From Shewanella electrodiphila (lineage in GTDB: Bacteria > Pseudomonadota > Gammaproteobacteria > Enterobacterales > Shewanellaceae), in assembly GCF_023283985.1 (NCBI RefSeq), contig NZ_JAKIKU010000002.1, positions 248,001-312,000 of the forward strand: DNA of 64,000 nucleotides. Reading direction: 5' to 3'. Shown here piece after piece: positions 20,916 through 30,409 of the stretch. The notes below the pieces were generated by a model that worked only from the letters and a program-made list of their open reading frames with translations, was not told the DNA's origin and ran no database searches. A program made the position numbers and the translations under genes. Each line of letters starts with the position of its first letter. The first letter of the stretch is position 1.

Positions 20916-22055
20916 ATGTCTCAGTGGTCAGTAGTTGATGTTGAAATGATGAGCCTTGCCATTTCATTGGCAGAGAAAGGGCGCTATACCACGCGTCCAA
21001 ATCCAAATGTTGGCTGTGTCATTGCTGTAAACGATCACATTATTGGTCAGGGGTACCATATTAAAGCGGGTGGCCCACATGCTGAAATTCATGCGCTTCA
21101 AGATGTACAGACGAAGCAAAATCAAACAAAACTATCATCGGCTACTGCTTATGTCACCCTTGAACCGTGCAGTCATTATGGCCGAACACCGCCCTGTGCT
21201 TTAGCCTTAATCGAGGCAGGGGTTAAACGGGTTGTGATTGCTGAAGTGGATGCGAACCCACAAGTGGCTGGCAATGGAATCCGTTTATTAAAAGAAGCGG
21301 GCATTCAAGTCGACATAGGTTTGCTAACTGAGCAAGCTAAGCTATTAAACTTAGGCTTCACCAAGAAAATGACCACGGGTCTGCCTAGAGTTACGATTAA
21401 ACTGGCAGCCAGTATTGATGGTAAAACAGCGCTTTCAAATGGTGTTTCCAAATGGATCACTGGACCTGATGCGCGCGCTGATGTTCAAAAGCTTCGCGCT
21501 CGTCATTGTGCCTTAGTGACAGGCGTTGAAACGGTATTGGCTGATGACCCCTCATTGAATGTGCGTTATGAACAACTTGGCAGCTTGAAAAACTCAGTTT
21601 CGGCCGCAGATCTACAACAACCTCTTAGGGTGATTTTAGATAGCCGCGCAAGGCTAACAAGTGAATTCAAATTATTTGATATCCCATCGCCTATCCTGTT
21701 GGTTTCTTGTGTCGACTATGCCGCAGAAGTAAGAGAAAAATTTAACAATCATGTTAGTTGTATCACTATTGCCGCAAATGAAGATGGACGCGTTGATTTA
21801 CATGCGTTATTTACTTACTTAGGTAAACAATGCAACTCAGTTTTGATTGAATCAGGCGCATCCCTTGCGGGTAGCGTGTTAGATGCAAAGCTTGCTGATG
21901 AACTCTACCTTTATCAAGCAATGAAAATTTTAGGTAGTCACGGGCGTAATTTATTACAACTGAATGACTATCAAAGTATGGAACAAATTCCTGAGCTACA
22001 ATTAGTCGATTCGCGCCGCATAGGTGCAGATCAACGTATGATATTTAGTCTCTAG
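20916..22055 (+). CDS. ribD: RibD, bifunctional diaminohydroxyphosphoribosylaminopyrimidine deaminase / 5-amino-6-(5-phosphoribosylamino)uracil reductase
   Basis: The protein is about 379 residues from ATG 20916; a GTG two codons earlier is possible, but AGG sits best before the ATG. The N-terminal cytidine-deaminase-like domain has the zinc motif HAEIHAL and PCSHYGRTPPC. The C-terminal reductase domain starts near residue 155 (TIKLAASIDGKTAL). It catalyses the second and third steps of the riboflavin pathway in the cytosol. It is part of the nrdR-rib-nusB operon. Confidence 0.95.
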   Translation: MSQWSVVDVEMMSLAISLAEKGRYTTRPNPNVGCVIAVNDHIIGQGYHIKAGGPHAEIHALQDVQTKQNQTKLSSATAYVTLEPCSHYGRTPPCALALIEAGVKRVVIAEVDANPQVAGNGIRLLKEAGIQVDIGLLTEQAKLLNLGFTKKMTTGLPRVTIKLAASIDGKTALSNGVSKWITGPDARADVQKLRARHCALVTGVETVLADDPSLNVRYEQLGSLKNSVSAADLQQPLRVILDSRARLTSEFKLFDIPSPILLVSCVDYAAEVREKFNNHVSCITIAANEDGRVDLHALFTYLGKQCNSVLIESGASLAGSVLDAKLADELYLYQAMKILGSHGRNLLQLNDYQSMEQIPELQLVDSRRIGADQRMIFSL

Positions 22056-22151
22056 CAGAATCAACTTGCTTAAATAGGCTGTAATTGCTGGCATGAGCAA
22101 GCACTGGCCAAGTTGATTAAATTGAACCGAAATTAATACAAGTGAGTCATT

Positions 22152-22808
22152 ATGTTTACCGGCATTATTGAAGCCTTAGGCACATTAAGAAAAATCGAGC
22201 GTAAAGGTGATGATATACGCCTAAACGTAGCAAGTGGTCATCTGGATTTATCTGATGTGAAGTTAGGCGATAGTATTGCCACTAACGGTGTGTGTTTAAC
22301 CGTGGTCCAATGCCTTGCTGACGGATACGTTGCTGACATTTCGGCAGAAACCGTGGCACTGACAGGCTTTGCTAATTATCACGTTGGTCAAAAAGTTAAT
22401 TTAGAAAAAGCGGTATTGCCGACAACTCGCCTTGGCGGTCACATGGTCAGTGGTCATGTAGATGGCATAGCCGCTGTTGAGCAAAGAAGTGTCCGCGGAA
22501 AAGCGATTGAATTTTGGTTAGCGGCGCCAGCTGAGCTTGCTCATTACATTGCTCATAAAGGTTCAATTACCATCGATGGCGTTAGTCTGACAGTGAATGA
22601 AATAGATGGGCACCGCTTTCGATTAACGATTGTGCCGCATACAGCATCTGAAACAACACTTACAGCATTACAAGCGGGTGATAAGGTCAACATTGAAGTT
22701 GATTTGATTGCTCGTTATTTAGAGCGCTTAATGAATCCTGAAAAGCCAACAACTTCAGGTGGTGGGGTCACTATGGAAATGCTCGCCAACGCTGGATTTA
22801 TGCGATAA
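22152..22808 (+). CDS. ribE: Riboflavin synthase, alpha subunit
   Basis: The 218-residue protein has two lumazine-binding repeats. The first starts MFTGIIEALG and the second begins near residue 98 with the GHVDG segment. TNGVCLTV and ITIDGVSLTVNEI are the paired substrate-contact stretches. It dismutates two 6,7-dimethyl-8-ribityllumazine molecules to riboflavin. It is named ribC in E. coli. Its place between ribD and ribBX is conserved in this bacterial group. Confidence 0.95.
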   Translation: MFTGIIEALGTLRKIERKGDDIRLNVASGHLDLSDVKLGDSIATNGVCLTVVQCLADGYVADISAETVALTGFANYHVGQKVNLEKAVLPTTRLGGHMVSGHVDGIAAVEQRSVRGKAIEFWLAAPAELAHYIAHKGSITIDGVSLTVNEIDGHRFRLTIVPHTASETTLTALQAGDKVNIEVDLIARYLERLMNPEKPTTSGGGVTMEMLANAGFMR

Positions 22809-22863
22809 CCCTATTTTTACCCTTTATTGCAAATATCGGGAATAACAACACAAAGGTCTTAAC

Positions 22864-23967
22864 ATGGCACTACATAGTATAGAAGAGATCATCGAAGACA
22901 TTCGCCAAGGTAAAATGGTTATCTTGATGGACGATGAAGACAGAGAAAATGAAGGCGATTTGATTATGGCTGCCGAAAAGGTGACGCCAGAAGCAATTAA
23001 CTTTATGGCGACTTACGGCCGTGGTCTAATCTGTCAAACTATGACTAAAGAGCGTTGCCTGCAACTAAACTTGCCATTAATGGTGACCAATAATAACGCT
23101 CAGTTCTCTACCAATTTCACCGTTTCTATTGAAGCGGCAACCGGTGTAACAACAGGTATTTCAGCTCACGATCGCGCAGTGACAGTTCAAGCGGCAGTAG
23201 CTAAAGAGGCTAAAGCGGCTGACTTAGTTCAACCTGGACACATTTTTCCTTTGATGGCACAAGATGGCGGTGTGTTAACTCGCGCAGGTCATACAGAAGC
23301 TGGCTGTGATTTATCGCGTTTGGCTGGACTTGAGCCGTCTGGAGTGATTGTTGAAATCCTCAATGATGATGGCACTATGGCGCGCTGTCCTGATTTAGAA
23401 GTATTCAGTGAAAAGCATGGTATCAAAATGGGTACTATCGCTGATTTGATTGAATATCGTAATACCAAAGAAACCACAGTTGTGCGCGAAGCAGAATGTA
23501 AATTGCCGACACGCTTTGGTGAATTTAACATGGTGACTTTCAGAGATACCATCGATAACCAATTACATTATGCGTTAGTTAAAGGTGATGTTGAAAAGAA
23601 CTGTTTAGTACGCGTTCATTTACAGAATACGTTTAACGATTTATTACATTCAGAACGAGATCAAAAGCGCAGTTGGCCACTTGATAAGGCCATGGAACGT
23701 ATAGCTTCAGAAGGCGGCGTTTTAGTCTTGTTAGGCCATGAAGAACATTCAAGTGAAATGCTAGCCAAAGTCAAAGCCTTTGAAGCTGAAGATAATGGTC
23801 AAGCACCCACAGCGGCTAAATGGGAAGGAACCTCTCGTAAAGTCGGTATCGGCTCACAAATTCTATCTAGTCTTGGTGTTAGCACAATGCGTCTATTGAG
23901 CTCGCCAAAACATTACCATTCGTTATCAGGCTTTGGTTTAGAAGTTACTGATTACATTGCAGAATAA
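22864..23967 (+). CDS. ribBX: RibBX: 3,4-dihydroxy-2-butanone 4-phosphate synthase fused to a degenerate GTP cyclohydrolase II domain
   Basis: The N-terminal half (residues 1-200) is a good DHBP synthase with [11 protein letters not shown] and [14 protein letters not shown]. The C-terminal half (about 206-367) has the length and framing of GTP cyclohydrolase II but lacks its zinc site. Where the family has HSECLTGD followed by RCDCG, this protein reads HLQNTFND then [10 protein letters not shown], with no cysteine. The RQEGRGIGL substrate stretch is also gone. It therefore should supply only the RibB reaction, with a separate RibA needed elsewhere. This form has been described in Proteobacteria including Shewanella as RibBX. 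It is cotranscribed with ribE and ribH. Confidence 0.92.
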   Translation: MALHSIEEIIEDIRQGKMVILMDDEDRENEGDLIMAAEKVTPEAINFMATYGRGLICQTMTKERCLQLNLPLMVTNNNAQFSTNFTVSIEAATGVTTGISAHDRAVTVQAAVAKEAKAADLVQPGHIFPLMAQDGGVLTRAGHTEAGCDLSRLAGLEPSGVIVEILNDDGTMARCPDLEVFSEKHGIKMGTIADLIEYRNTKETTVVREAECKLPTRFGEFNMVTFRDTIDNQLHYALVKGDVEKNCLVRVHLQNTFNDLLHSERDQKRSWPLDKAMERIASEGGVLVLLGHEEHSSEMLAKVKAFEAEDNGQAPTAAKWEGTSRKVGIGSQILSSLGVSTMRLLSSPKHYHSLSGFGLEVTDYIAE

Positions 23968-24088
23968 TTCACTAATTTAGTGAAGTTAACATTTATCATT
24001 AATTGCACAGGACTCAGGGCATTTTGCTGTGGTATTATAGCGCCACTTTTGCCCAGAGCTGGGTGCTTTAGCTAATTTAGGTAAGATA

Positions 24089-24568
24089 ATGAACGTAGTT
24101 CAAGGTAATATCGAAGCAAAAAATGCCAAAGTGGCGATCGTTGTGTCGCGTTTCAACAGTTTTTTAGTTGAAAGTCTGCTTGATGGCGCAATAGATACAC
24201 TAAAACGTTTTGGTCAGGTTGAAGATGACAACATTACTGTTGTTCGTGTTCCTGGCGCTGTTGAATTACCACTTGCTGCACGTCGTGTTGCTGCTTGTGG
24301 AAAGTTTGACGGTATCATTGCACTAGGTGCAGTGATTCGTGGTGGTACTCCGCATTTTGATTTAGTTGCAGGTGAATGTAACAAGGGTCTAGCTCAAGTT
24401 GCTTTAGAGTTTGATATCCCAGTTTCATTTGGCGTGTTAACCACAGATACTATTGAGCAAGCAATTGAGCGCTCTGGTACTAAAGCAGGCAATAAAGGCA
24501 CAGAAGCTGCCCTTGGCCTACTTGAAATGGTTAACGTTCTGCAAGAATTAGAACAACAGTTGGTATAG
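24089..24568 (+). CDS. ribH: 6,7-dimethyl-8-ribityllumazine synthase
   Basis: The 159-residue protein shows the family motifs [28 protein letters not shown] and [14 protein letters not shown]. It condenses DHBP with 5-amino-6-ribitylaminouracil and normally forms an icosahedral shell or pentamer. It lies 14 bases upstream of nusB, a spacing seen in many gammaproteobacteria. Confidence 0.96.
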   Translation: MNVVQGNIEAKNAKVAIVVSRFNSFLVESLLDGAIDTLKRFGQVEDDNITVVRVPGAVELPLAARRVAACGKFDGIIALGAVIRGGTPHFDLVAGECNKGLAQVALEFDIPVSFGVLTTDTIEQAIERSGTKAGNKGTEAALGLLEMVNVLQELEQQLV

Positions 24569-24582
24569 TAGTAGGAAAAGTA

Positions 24583-24987
24583 ATGAAGCCTTCAGAGCGC
24601 CGTAAGGCACGCCGTTTAGCTGTTCAAGCTATTTATTCGTGGCAATTAAGCAAGAATAACGTTGCTGATGTTGAACATGAATTTTTAACTGAGCAAAACA
24701 TTAACGGTGTTGATGTAGCTTATTTTCGTGAATTGCTATCAGGTGTAGCCACGAAAGCAACTCAACTTGATGATCTTCTAAAACCTCACTTAGATCGTGA
24801 TATTGAAGATGTATCTCCAGTTGAAAAAGCCATTGTGCGCTTAGCTGCATATGAATTAACTTATCGTAAAGATGTGCCATATAAAGTGGCTATCAACGAA
24901 GGTATTGAGTTAGCGAAAGCGTTTGGTGCCGACGACAGCCATAAGTTTGTCAATGGTATGCTAGATAAGCTTGTTACTCGCAAGTAA
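24583..24987 (+). CDS. nusB: Transcription antitermination factor NusB
   Basis: The 134-residue all-helical protein starts [20 protein letters not shown], the typical arginine-rich RNA-binding N terminus. The second half contains [12 protein letters not shown] and [16 protein letters not shown]. NusB binds NusE (S10) at boxA of rRNA operons. It is the last gene before a strong terminator, so thiL-pgpA downstream may rely on read-through or its own promoter. Confidence 0.96.
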   Translation: MKPSERRKARRLAVQAIYSWQLSKNNVADVEHEFLTEQNINGVDVAYFRELLSGVATKATQLDDLLKPHLDRDIEDVSPVEKAIVRLAAYELTYRKDVPYKVAINEGIELAKAFGADDSHKFVNGMLDKLVTRK

Positions 24988-24993
24988 TAAATG

Positions 24994-25020
24994 AAAACGG
25001 TATCTTCGGATACCGTTTTT
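24994..25020 (+). terminator. Rho-independent terminator with UUCG loop after nusB
   Basis: A perfect 11-bp stem, AAAACGGTATC / GATACCGTTTT, closes a TTCG tetraloop and is followed by T residues. It is one of the strongest hairpins in the window. Confidence 0.93.
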
Positions 25021-25080
25021 GTATCACTCAGATACTTCTAAAAAACATATAGGTGGGCGGGCAACCGTACCAGATTTATC

Positions 25081-26037
25081 GTGAAAGAATTCCAAATTAT
25101 TGAACAATTTTTCCGTGATAAAGGCCAACAGCGCCGTGATGTTCATCTCGGTATTGGCGATGATTGCGCCATAGTGCAACCAGCAGAAAATAAATCTATC
25201 GCGATCTCTTGCGATACTCTCGTCGAAAATATTCACTTTTTGCCAACCATGCCAGCTCACGAGTTAGGCTATAAATCTGTGGCTGTTAATTTGTCAGATT
25301 TAGCCGCAATGGGCGCAGACCCTGCATGGATGACATTAGCGCTCACTCTACCTGATGTTGATAACCAATGGTTACAAGAATTCAGTGAGGGCTTATTTGA
25401 AGCTGCAGAATATTATAGCGTCAGCTTAATTGGTGGAGATACCACTCGTGGCCCTCGATGTATTAACATCACTATTCACGGTCAAGTACCTACCGGTAAA
25501 GCATTAACCCGTAGTGGCGCAAAAATCGGTGATTGGATTTATGTGACAGGCACGTTAGGCGATTCAGCCTTAGGTTTAGATGTATTGCTGGGCAACAAAG
25601 AAGTTGATCTGCAATATAAAGAATTTTTGATAAACCGACATTATCATCCAACGCCTAGAATTATTGCCGGTCAAGCTCTGCGTTCATTGGCTACCAGTGC
25701 CATTGATTTATCTGATGGATTAAATTCAGATATAAAGCATGTTTTAAAAGCCTCCAATGTCGGTGCGATTATTGATGTCAATGAATTGCCTTTATCCAAA
25801 TCACTTCTTGAGTCTGTAGGTAAACATGAAGCAATTAATTACGCACTCACAGGCGGTGAAGATTATGAGCTATTATTTACAGTACCAGAAGCCCAGCGAG
25901 GCGCATTAGATACAGCCTTACTCCACGCCGGGGTTAAGTTTGTCAAAATAGGCCAAATTTGTGCCGGTGATAAATTACGACTTGTATCTGATGGACAACC
26001 TTTTGAGTTAGACGCGAAAAACTTTGAGCATTTTTAA
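25081..26037 (+). CDS. thiL: Thiamine-monophosphate kinase
   Basis: The 318-residue protein starts at GTG 25081; the next residues (KEFQIIEQFF) align with the ThiL N terminus and no better start is nearby. Motifs are GIGDDCA (Mg-ATP loop), SCDTLVENIHF, the GDTTRG stretch near residue 122 and ALTGGEDYELLF near the C terminus. It phosphorylates thiamine monophosphate to the active cofactor. The ribosome site is weak. It overlaps pgpA by one base (TAATG). Confidence 0.94.
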   Translation: MKEFQIIEQFFRDKGQQRRDVHLGIGDDCAIVQPAENKSIAISCDTLVENIHFLPTMPAHELGYKSVAVNLSDLAAMGADPAWMTLALTLPDVDNQWLQEFSEGLFEAAEYYSVSLIGGDTTRGPRCINITIHGQVPTGKALTRSGAKIGDWIYVTGTLGDSALGLDVLLGNKEVDLQYKEFLINRHYHPTPRIIAGQALRSLATSAIDLSDGLNSDIKHVLKASNVGAIIDVNELPLSKSLLESVGKHEAINYALTGGEDYELLFTVPEAQRGALDTALLHAGVKFVKIGQICAGDKLRLVSDGQPFELDAKNFEHF

Positions 26038-26528
26038 TGAAATTTTTATCTACTGATCCGGCAGTATTAAAGCTGTCTTTAAAAAATCCAGTACACTTCT
26101 TAGCGCTGGGTTTTGGTAGTGGTCTTGCTGCGAAAGCACCGGGTACATTTGGCACCCTTGCCGCTGTGCCCTTGGTTTATTTAATGAGCCACTTAAGTCT
26201 GACTGCTTTTATTATTATTACTCTCATCAGCACGCTGGTGGGCTTTTATATTTGTGATAAAGCTGCAAAAGATATGGGCGTACATGATCATGGCGCCATT
26301 GTTTGGGATGAAGTTGCAGGCTTAATGATTACCATGATAGCTGCACCTGCTGGGCTTATATGGCTTGTCATCGGTTTTGCATTGTTTCGTTTTTTCGATA
26401 TCCTTAAACCTTGGCCTATCCGTTGGTTAGACGCAAAAGTTCATGGCGGATTTGGGATTATGATTGATGATGTCTTAGCTGGTATCTTTGCTCTAGTTTG
26501 TTTGCAGGCGATTTATTATTTCGTATAG
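26037..26528 (+). CDS. pgpA: Phosphatidylglycerophosphatase A
   Basis: The 163-residue inner-membrane protein has FGSGLAAKAPGTFGTL near residue 30, the acidic DEVAGLM motif near 91, and several hydrophobic helices. It dephosphorylates phosphatidylglycerophosphate in phosphatidylglycerol synthesis. Its ATG shares a base with the thiL stop, a pairing conserved in gammaproteobacteria. It converges on recN with a shared terminator. Confidence 0.94.
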   Translation: MKFLSTDPAVLKLSLKNPVHFLALGFGSGLAAKAPGTFGTLAAVPLVYLMSHLSLTAFIIITLISTLVGFYICDKAAKDMGVHDHGAIVWDEVAGLMITMIAAPAGLIWLVIGFALFRFFDILKPWPIRWLDAKVHGGFGIMIDDVLAGIFALVCLQAIYYFV

Positions 26529-26601
26529 AGCCATCTAAACAGCTATTGAAAGCAACGTTACTTTCAGTAAATTAAAATTTCGTTTCAATAAGTAAAACTA
26601 G

Positions 26602-26628
26602 AAAAGCCCACATTAAGTGGGCTTTTTT
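26602..26628. terminator. Bidirectional terminator between pgpA and recN
   Basis: The arms AAAAGCCCAC and GTGGGCTTTT enclose the loop ATTAA and are followed by further T residues. The A-run on the left makes it usable by the minus-strand recN transcript as well. Confidence 0.9.
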
Positions 26629-26680
26629 GTTTGATAAATAAGTGCTAATTGCGGCTTGTTATCGAGCAAGGTTGGCTTAA

Positions 26681-28339
26681 TCAGTGTAAAAGCTCTCGCG
26701 CATTTGCGAGTGCATTTTCAGTGATAACATCACCCGCAAGTAACCTTGCTAACTCACTGATGCGCTGCTCTTTATCAAGCGGTTTCATTTGAGTCTCAGT
26801 GCCACCACTTTTGGTAAACTTGTTCACTAACATATGTTGATGACCATTACCGGCAACTTGCGGTAAATGAGTCACACAGATAACTTGGGTCGATTCCCCC
26901 AAACTACGAAGCATTCGACCGACAACCGCTGCTGTCGGGCCAGAAATACCCACATCAACTTCATCGAATATTAATGTTGGGGTTGAAACTTTTCTAGCCG
27001 TGATGACCTGAATACCTAAGCCTATTCGAGATAACTCACCACCTGATGCCACTTTAGCAATAGGTTGTAAGGGCTGGCCTGGGTTGGTGGTTACTTGAAA
27101 CTCAATTTGATCGCTGCCCATTAATGACTGTGACTCAGGATTAAAGTTAACCGCAATATTGAACTTGCCTTTAGGCATATTTAGCTCGTGTATTGACTGA
27201 GTTACCAGTTTATTGAGCTCTTTGGCATAACGTTGGCGGCTTTGGCTGAGTTTCTGTGCGTTTTTAATATAAGCGAGTTTACTGTCATCTAATTGTTGCT
27301 GAATCTCATCTAGACGGCCTGCATCGCTACTGAGCTCTGATAGTTCAGCTTTTAACTGCTCGTGGTGCTCAGCTAGATATTCGGTCTGCACATGATGCTT
27401 GCGAGCCAGTTGCATTGCTTTAGATATTCGCTGCTCAAGAAAGGCAAAATGTTCAGGGTCTAACTCAATTCTACTGAGATAATCCTGCACTTCACTAGTG
27501 CTTTCTTGGACTTGTATCAAAGCTTCATTGAGCATTTCTGCAATGTTTTTAAGTGTAGGGTCAAAGCTCTGTAAGCTGTCAGCTACTGTCACAGCGCGGT
27601 TAAGCAAAGATTCAATATTATGTTCGTCATCTTCACTGAGCAATTGGAGTGCGCTTTGACAACTTTCAATTAAGTCGGTGCCGTTTGCTAAGCGTTTATG
27701 TTCTTGCTCTATTTGTTCAAACTCGCCAGGTATTAAAGCAAACTCATCTAATTCTTCAACTTGATATTGCACCAGTTGTTTTCGAGCAATACGCTCTTGT
27801 TGATTCTGTTGTAATTGTTTGAGTTCATTTTCAACATTTTTACAGCGCTGATAACTTTTAGTCACGCTATCAAGCAATAACTTATGATTGGCGTAGCTAT
27901 CGAGTAGTGTGAGTTGATGTTCACTTTTTAGCATTGCGTGGTGTGCGTGTTGCCCATGGATCCCAACAAATAGTTGTCCAAGTGTTTTTAACTGCGAAAG
28001 TGGTACAGGGTTACCATTAATGTAAGCGCGAGAACGCCCATCGGCACTGATGGTTCGACGTAATATACATTCATCTTCGACATCAAGATCGTTATCTTCA
28101 AGCCAGCGTTTGGCAAATGGCACATCATCTATTGTAAAGCGTGCGCTCACTTCAGCTTTGTTGGCACCTGGTCTCACTGTATTGGCATCAGCGCGATTAC
28201 CTAAACATAAACCTAAGGCGTCTATTGCAATCGATTTACCCGCACCTGTTTCACCTGTAATGCTGGTCATGCCGGCTTTAAAGTCGAGTTCAAGAAAACG
28301 TACAATCGCGAAATTATTAATGCTTAATTGGCAAAGCAT
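26681..28339 (-). CDS. recN: DNA repair protein RecN (SMC-like ATPase)
   Basis: The protein has 552 residues from ATG 28339, preceded by AAGGA; a TTG two codons upstream is less likely. It begins MLCQLSINNFAIV. Walker A is GETGAGKS (about 31-38) and the central part (150-390) is a coiled coil. The ABC-like signature is ASGGELSRIGLG and Walker B is TLIFDEVDVGISG. RecN acts early in double-strand-break repair and is strongly SOS-induced. Two perfect LexA-type boxes sit directly upstream. The gene ends at the shared hairpin with pgpA. Confidence 0.96.
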   Translation of the reverse strand: MLCQLSINNFAIVRFLELDFKAGMTSITGETGAGKSIAIDALGLCLGNRADANTVRPGANKAEVSARFTIDDVPFAKRWLEDNDLDVEDECILRRTISADGRSRAYINGNPVPLSQLKTLGQLFVGIHGQHAHHAMLKSEHQLTLLDSYANHKLLLDSVTKSYQRCKNVENELKQLQQNQQERIARKQLVQYQVEELDEFALIPGEFEQIEQEHKRLANGTDLIESCQSALQLLSEDDEHNIESLLNRAVTVADSLQSFDPTLKNIAEMLNEALIQVQESTSEVQDYLSRIELDPEHFAFLEQRISKAMQLARKHHVQTEYLAEHHEQLKAELSELSSDAGRLDEIQQQLDDSKLAYIKNAQKLSQSRQRYAKELNKLVTQSIHELNMPKGKFNIAVNFNPESQSLMGSDQIEFQVTTNPGQPLQPIAKVASGGELSRIGLGIQVITARKVSTPTLIFDEVDVGISGPTAAVVGRMLRSLGESTQVICVTHLPQVAGNGHQHMLVNKFTKSGGTETQMKPLDKEQRISELARLLAGDVITENALANARELLH

Positions 28340-28371
28340 AATCAATCCTTGTGTGAATAATCATCAAACCA

Positions 28372-28387
28372 CTGTATTTATAAACAG
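28372..28387 (-). promoter_or_regulatory. LexA (SOS) box 1 upstream of recN
   Basis: CTGT-N8-ACAG with an AT-only centre (ATTTATAA) matches the gammaproteobacterial LexA consensus. It lies 33 bases before the recN start codon. Confidence 0.9.
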
Positions 28388-28393
28388 TCTACA

Positions 28394-28409
28394 CTGTTTT
28401 TTTATACAG
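28394..28409 (-). promoter_or_regulatory. LexA (SOS) box 2 upstream of recN
   Basis: This second CTGT-N8-ACAG match (centre TTTTTTAT) lies 6 bases from the first. The centres are 22 bp apart, about two helical turns, so two LexA dimers could bind the same face. Dual boxes fit the very tight SOS control known for recN. Confidence 0.9.
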
Positions 28410-28477
28410 TAAAGTACTGGTTGTTGATTTTTGTTATGAGGATTTTAATCTCCATGTAAACAATAATATAAGCTGGC

Positions 28478-29443
28478 TCAGTTTATGTTGTGGAGTAACT
28501 TCTCAATAATAGGCAGTGTAATAAAGGTGGCGATAGTACTGATTAAAATGCATTTAGCACTGGCTAAACCATAGGTTTGATAGCGTTGGGCAAGTAAGTA
28601 AACACTCGCTGCAGTAGGAAGCGCCGCCAAAATAACGCCCATGATAAGCAACTCAGTATCAACATTAAAATACCGTAATAAGGCGTATGCGATAACCGGC
28701 TGAAATACCAGCTTTAACATATTTAGCACGGTCATTTCGATAGCAATGTGGTGTCTAGTTTCTGAAGGCTCTTCGCCGCCATGCATGGCTTTGGCTAACA
28801 CCATACCGATTGCAAACAGCGCACACGGGCTAGATGTATTACCGATAAGTCGCATCATCACGCTTAGACTGTCAGGAATAGGGAGCTTAAGTGCCGAAGC
28901 TGCGACCCCAAGTACAGAGCCTATAACGATTGGATTACTGCTGAGTGCATTTAGCATGATAATAATGGGATGACGTTTTTGCTGCTTAATAATGTCGAGC
29001 TCCATGCTTACCATCACAAAGGCAAACATGACAATTGATAATAAACTGGCAATCGCAGCTGCTGTAATTGCATGGTTGTTTCCTGGATAGAGCATCATCA
29101 TCAGAGGAATACCTATAAAGGCTGTGTTACCAAAACTGGTATTAAGCCCCCTGATAGCAGCTAATGCAGGTTGCTTTTTATCAGCTGATAACGAGATGAC
29201 AGCTGTGACAAAATAGGTAACGAGCATTGTAATGCCAAATGATGCAATAAACCCCCATTGTAAAATTTCATCAATGTCAGTTTCGGCTAAGGCAATAAAC
29301 AGTATTGCAGGGAAGGCAACATAGTAAACATATTCATTAAGGGTAAAGTCAGTATCATGTGGCAAGACTTTAAGCTTTTGTATAATAAAGCCTAAAAGCA
29401 TGATTCCGAAAACGGCAATAAGAGGGGTAAGAATACTGGGCAT
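28478..29443 (-). CDS. AEC (auxin efflux carrier) family permease
   Basis: The 321-residue protein has about ten hydrophobic segments and the AEC family look (MLLGFIIQKLKVLP, LNTSFGNTAFIGIPLM, LVFQPVIAYALL). Such permeases often move dicarboxylates or other organic acids; the substrate here cannot be assigned. The ATG follows AAGGATTGAGGG. It is monocistronic, with recN downstream on the same strand but behind its own SOS promoter. Confidence 0.85.
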   Translation of the reverse strand: MPSILTPLIAVFGIMLLGFIIQKLKVLPHDTDFTLNEYVYYVAFPAILFIALAETDIDEILQWGFIASFGITMLVTYFVTAVISLSADKKQPALAAIRGLNTSFGNTAFIGIPLMMMLYPGNNHAITAAAIASLLSIVMFAFVMVSMELDIIKQQKRHPIIIMLNALSSNPIVIGSVLGVAASALKLPIPDSLSVMMRLIGNTSSPCALFAIGMVLAKAMHGGEEPSETRHHIAIEMTVLNMLKLVFQPVIAYALLRYFNVDTELLIMGVILAALPTAASVYLLAQRYQTYGLASAKCILISTIATFITLPIIEKLLHNIN

Positions 29444-29788
29444 CCCTCAATCCTTGTTAATGAGTAAAGTGATAATGATAGGCGCTAGTCGTGAGTGTTT
29501 TGCGATTCAAGCATAAAATACTCAATCATAATGTTGTAAATATTAAGGTGAAACTAATCGAGCGCAACCTTCAATAGCTTGTAGGTAATACAAGAAGTTT
29601 TGGCTGTAAGTTGAATGAGTCATAGCCTTTAATTTCGATTCTATTAAATGAGTCTACTTGAAATAACGTAAAAGAAAATGCGATTAAGGTCTTACTTTAG
29701 ATGATAAAAACCTTCAAAGAAGTAAAGGGAGTGTTGCTGGCATCACTCCCACTATTAACTTTGATTAAACAGCGTCCCTTTTAGCTAT
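29444..29788. other. Noncoding stretch with a probable terminator for the barA transcript
   Basis: No gene was seen. Arms GGGAGTG (29727-29733) and CACTCCC (29744-29750) form a hairpin, with a broken T-tract (TTTACTTCTTT) on the minus strand, downstream of the DUF416 gene. The rest should hold the AEC permease promoter. Confidence 0.5.
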
Positions 29789-30409
29789 TTACTGAGCGCT
29801 AATGCCAATATTTGATACACCAGCATCGACAATTTCTTTGCGTAACTCTTTAATAAATTCAGCAGATATTTTTGGATTAGCTTCAACAATATCCAACAAC
29901 ATCCCTTGAAGCTCTTTCTCTTCTTTCATAACAGGATGATTGAAAACAAACTCTTCGACTACTTCTTCGTTTAGCTCGTCTTGAAGTTCTTCAACACTGA
30001 TTGCTTCGATATAATTGGCTACAGTGCTTGAAGACAGTTTACTGATGTTAGTAATATCTTCTTCTATTTTACCTTGAATGCCGCCTAGAAGCGTTGTTAA
30101 TGCCACTGCTGCGTCCATTGCTGGATAGACACCGTATGCTTCAAAGTCACTTGGCTCAGGCGTGTTGTCTTCAAGACGTTGTAAATGGATATCGTAGTTA
30201 AATTTAAGTTTTTTATCGTACTGAGATTGCCAAAGCAAATCTAATACAGTGCTGAGCATTTTTGGCTCGCCAAATTCACATACTTCAGAAAAAAGTTGGT
30301 AGTTTGGCAGCATACGCTGACAAAGTGCGGTCGCAAATAATTGCTTTTGAGGTAAAGATAACGCTTTTAAACGTTTAAAAAAGCCGGGTTGATTACTCAT
30401 TGGGAACAT
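29789..30409 (-). CDS. DUF416 (YjaG family) protein
   Basis: The protein has 206 residues and resembles E. coli YjaG (DUF416): ATALCQRMLPNYQLFSE near the N terminus, EAYGVYPAMDAAVALTTLL in the middle and LRKEIVDAGVSNIGIS at the C-terminal end. No biochemical function is established for the family. Its first ATG lies 17 bases inside the barA 3' end. A second in-frame ATG at 30400 overlaps the barA stop region, so translation is probably coupled to barA by either start. Soluble and acidic, with no signal peptide. Confidence 0.82.
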   Translation of the reverse strand: MFPMSNQPGFFKRLKALSLPQKQLFATALCQRMLPNYQLFSEVCEFGEPKMLSTVLDLLWQSQYDKKLKFNYDIHLQRLEDNTPEPSDFEAYGVYPAMDAAVALTTLLGGIQGKIEEDITNISKLSSSTVANYIEAISVEELQDELNEEVVEEFVFNHPVMKEEKELQGMLLDIVEANPKISAEFIKELRKEIVDAGVSNIGISAQ

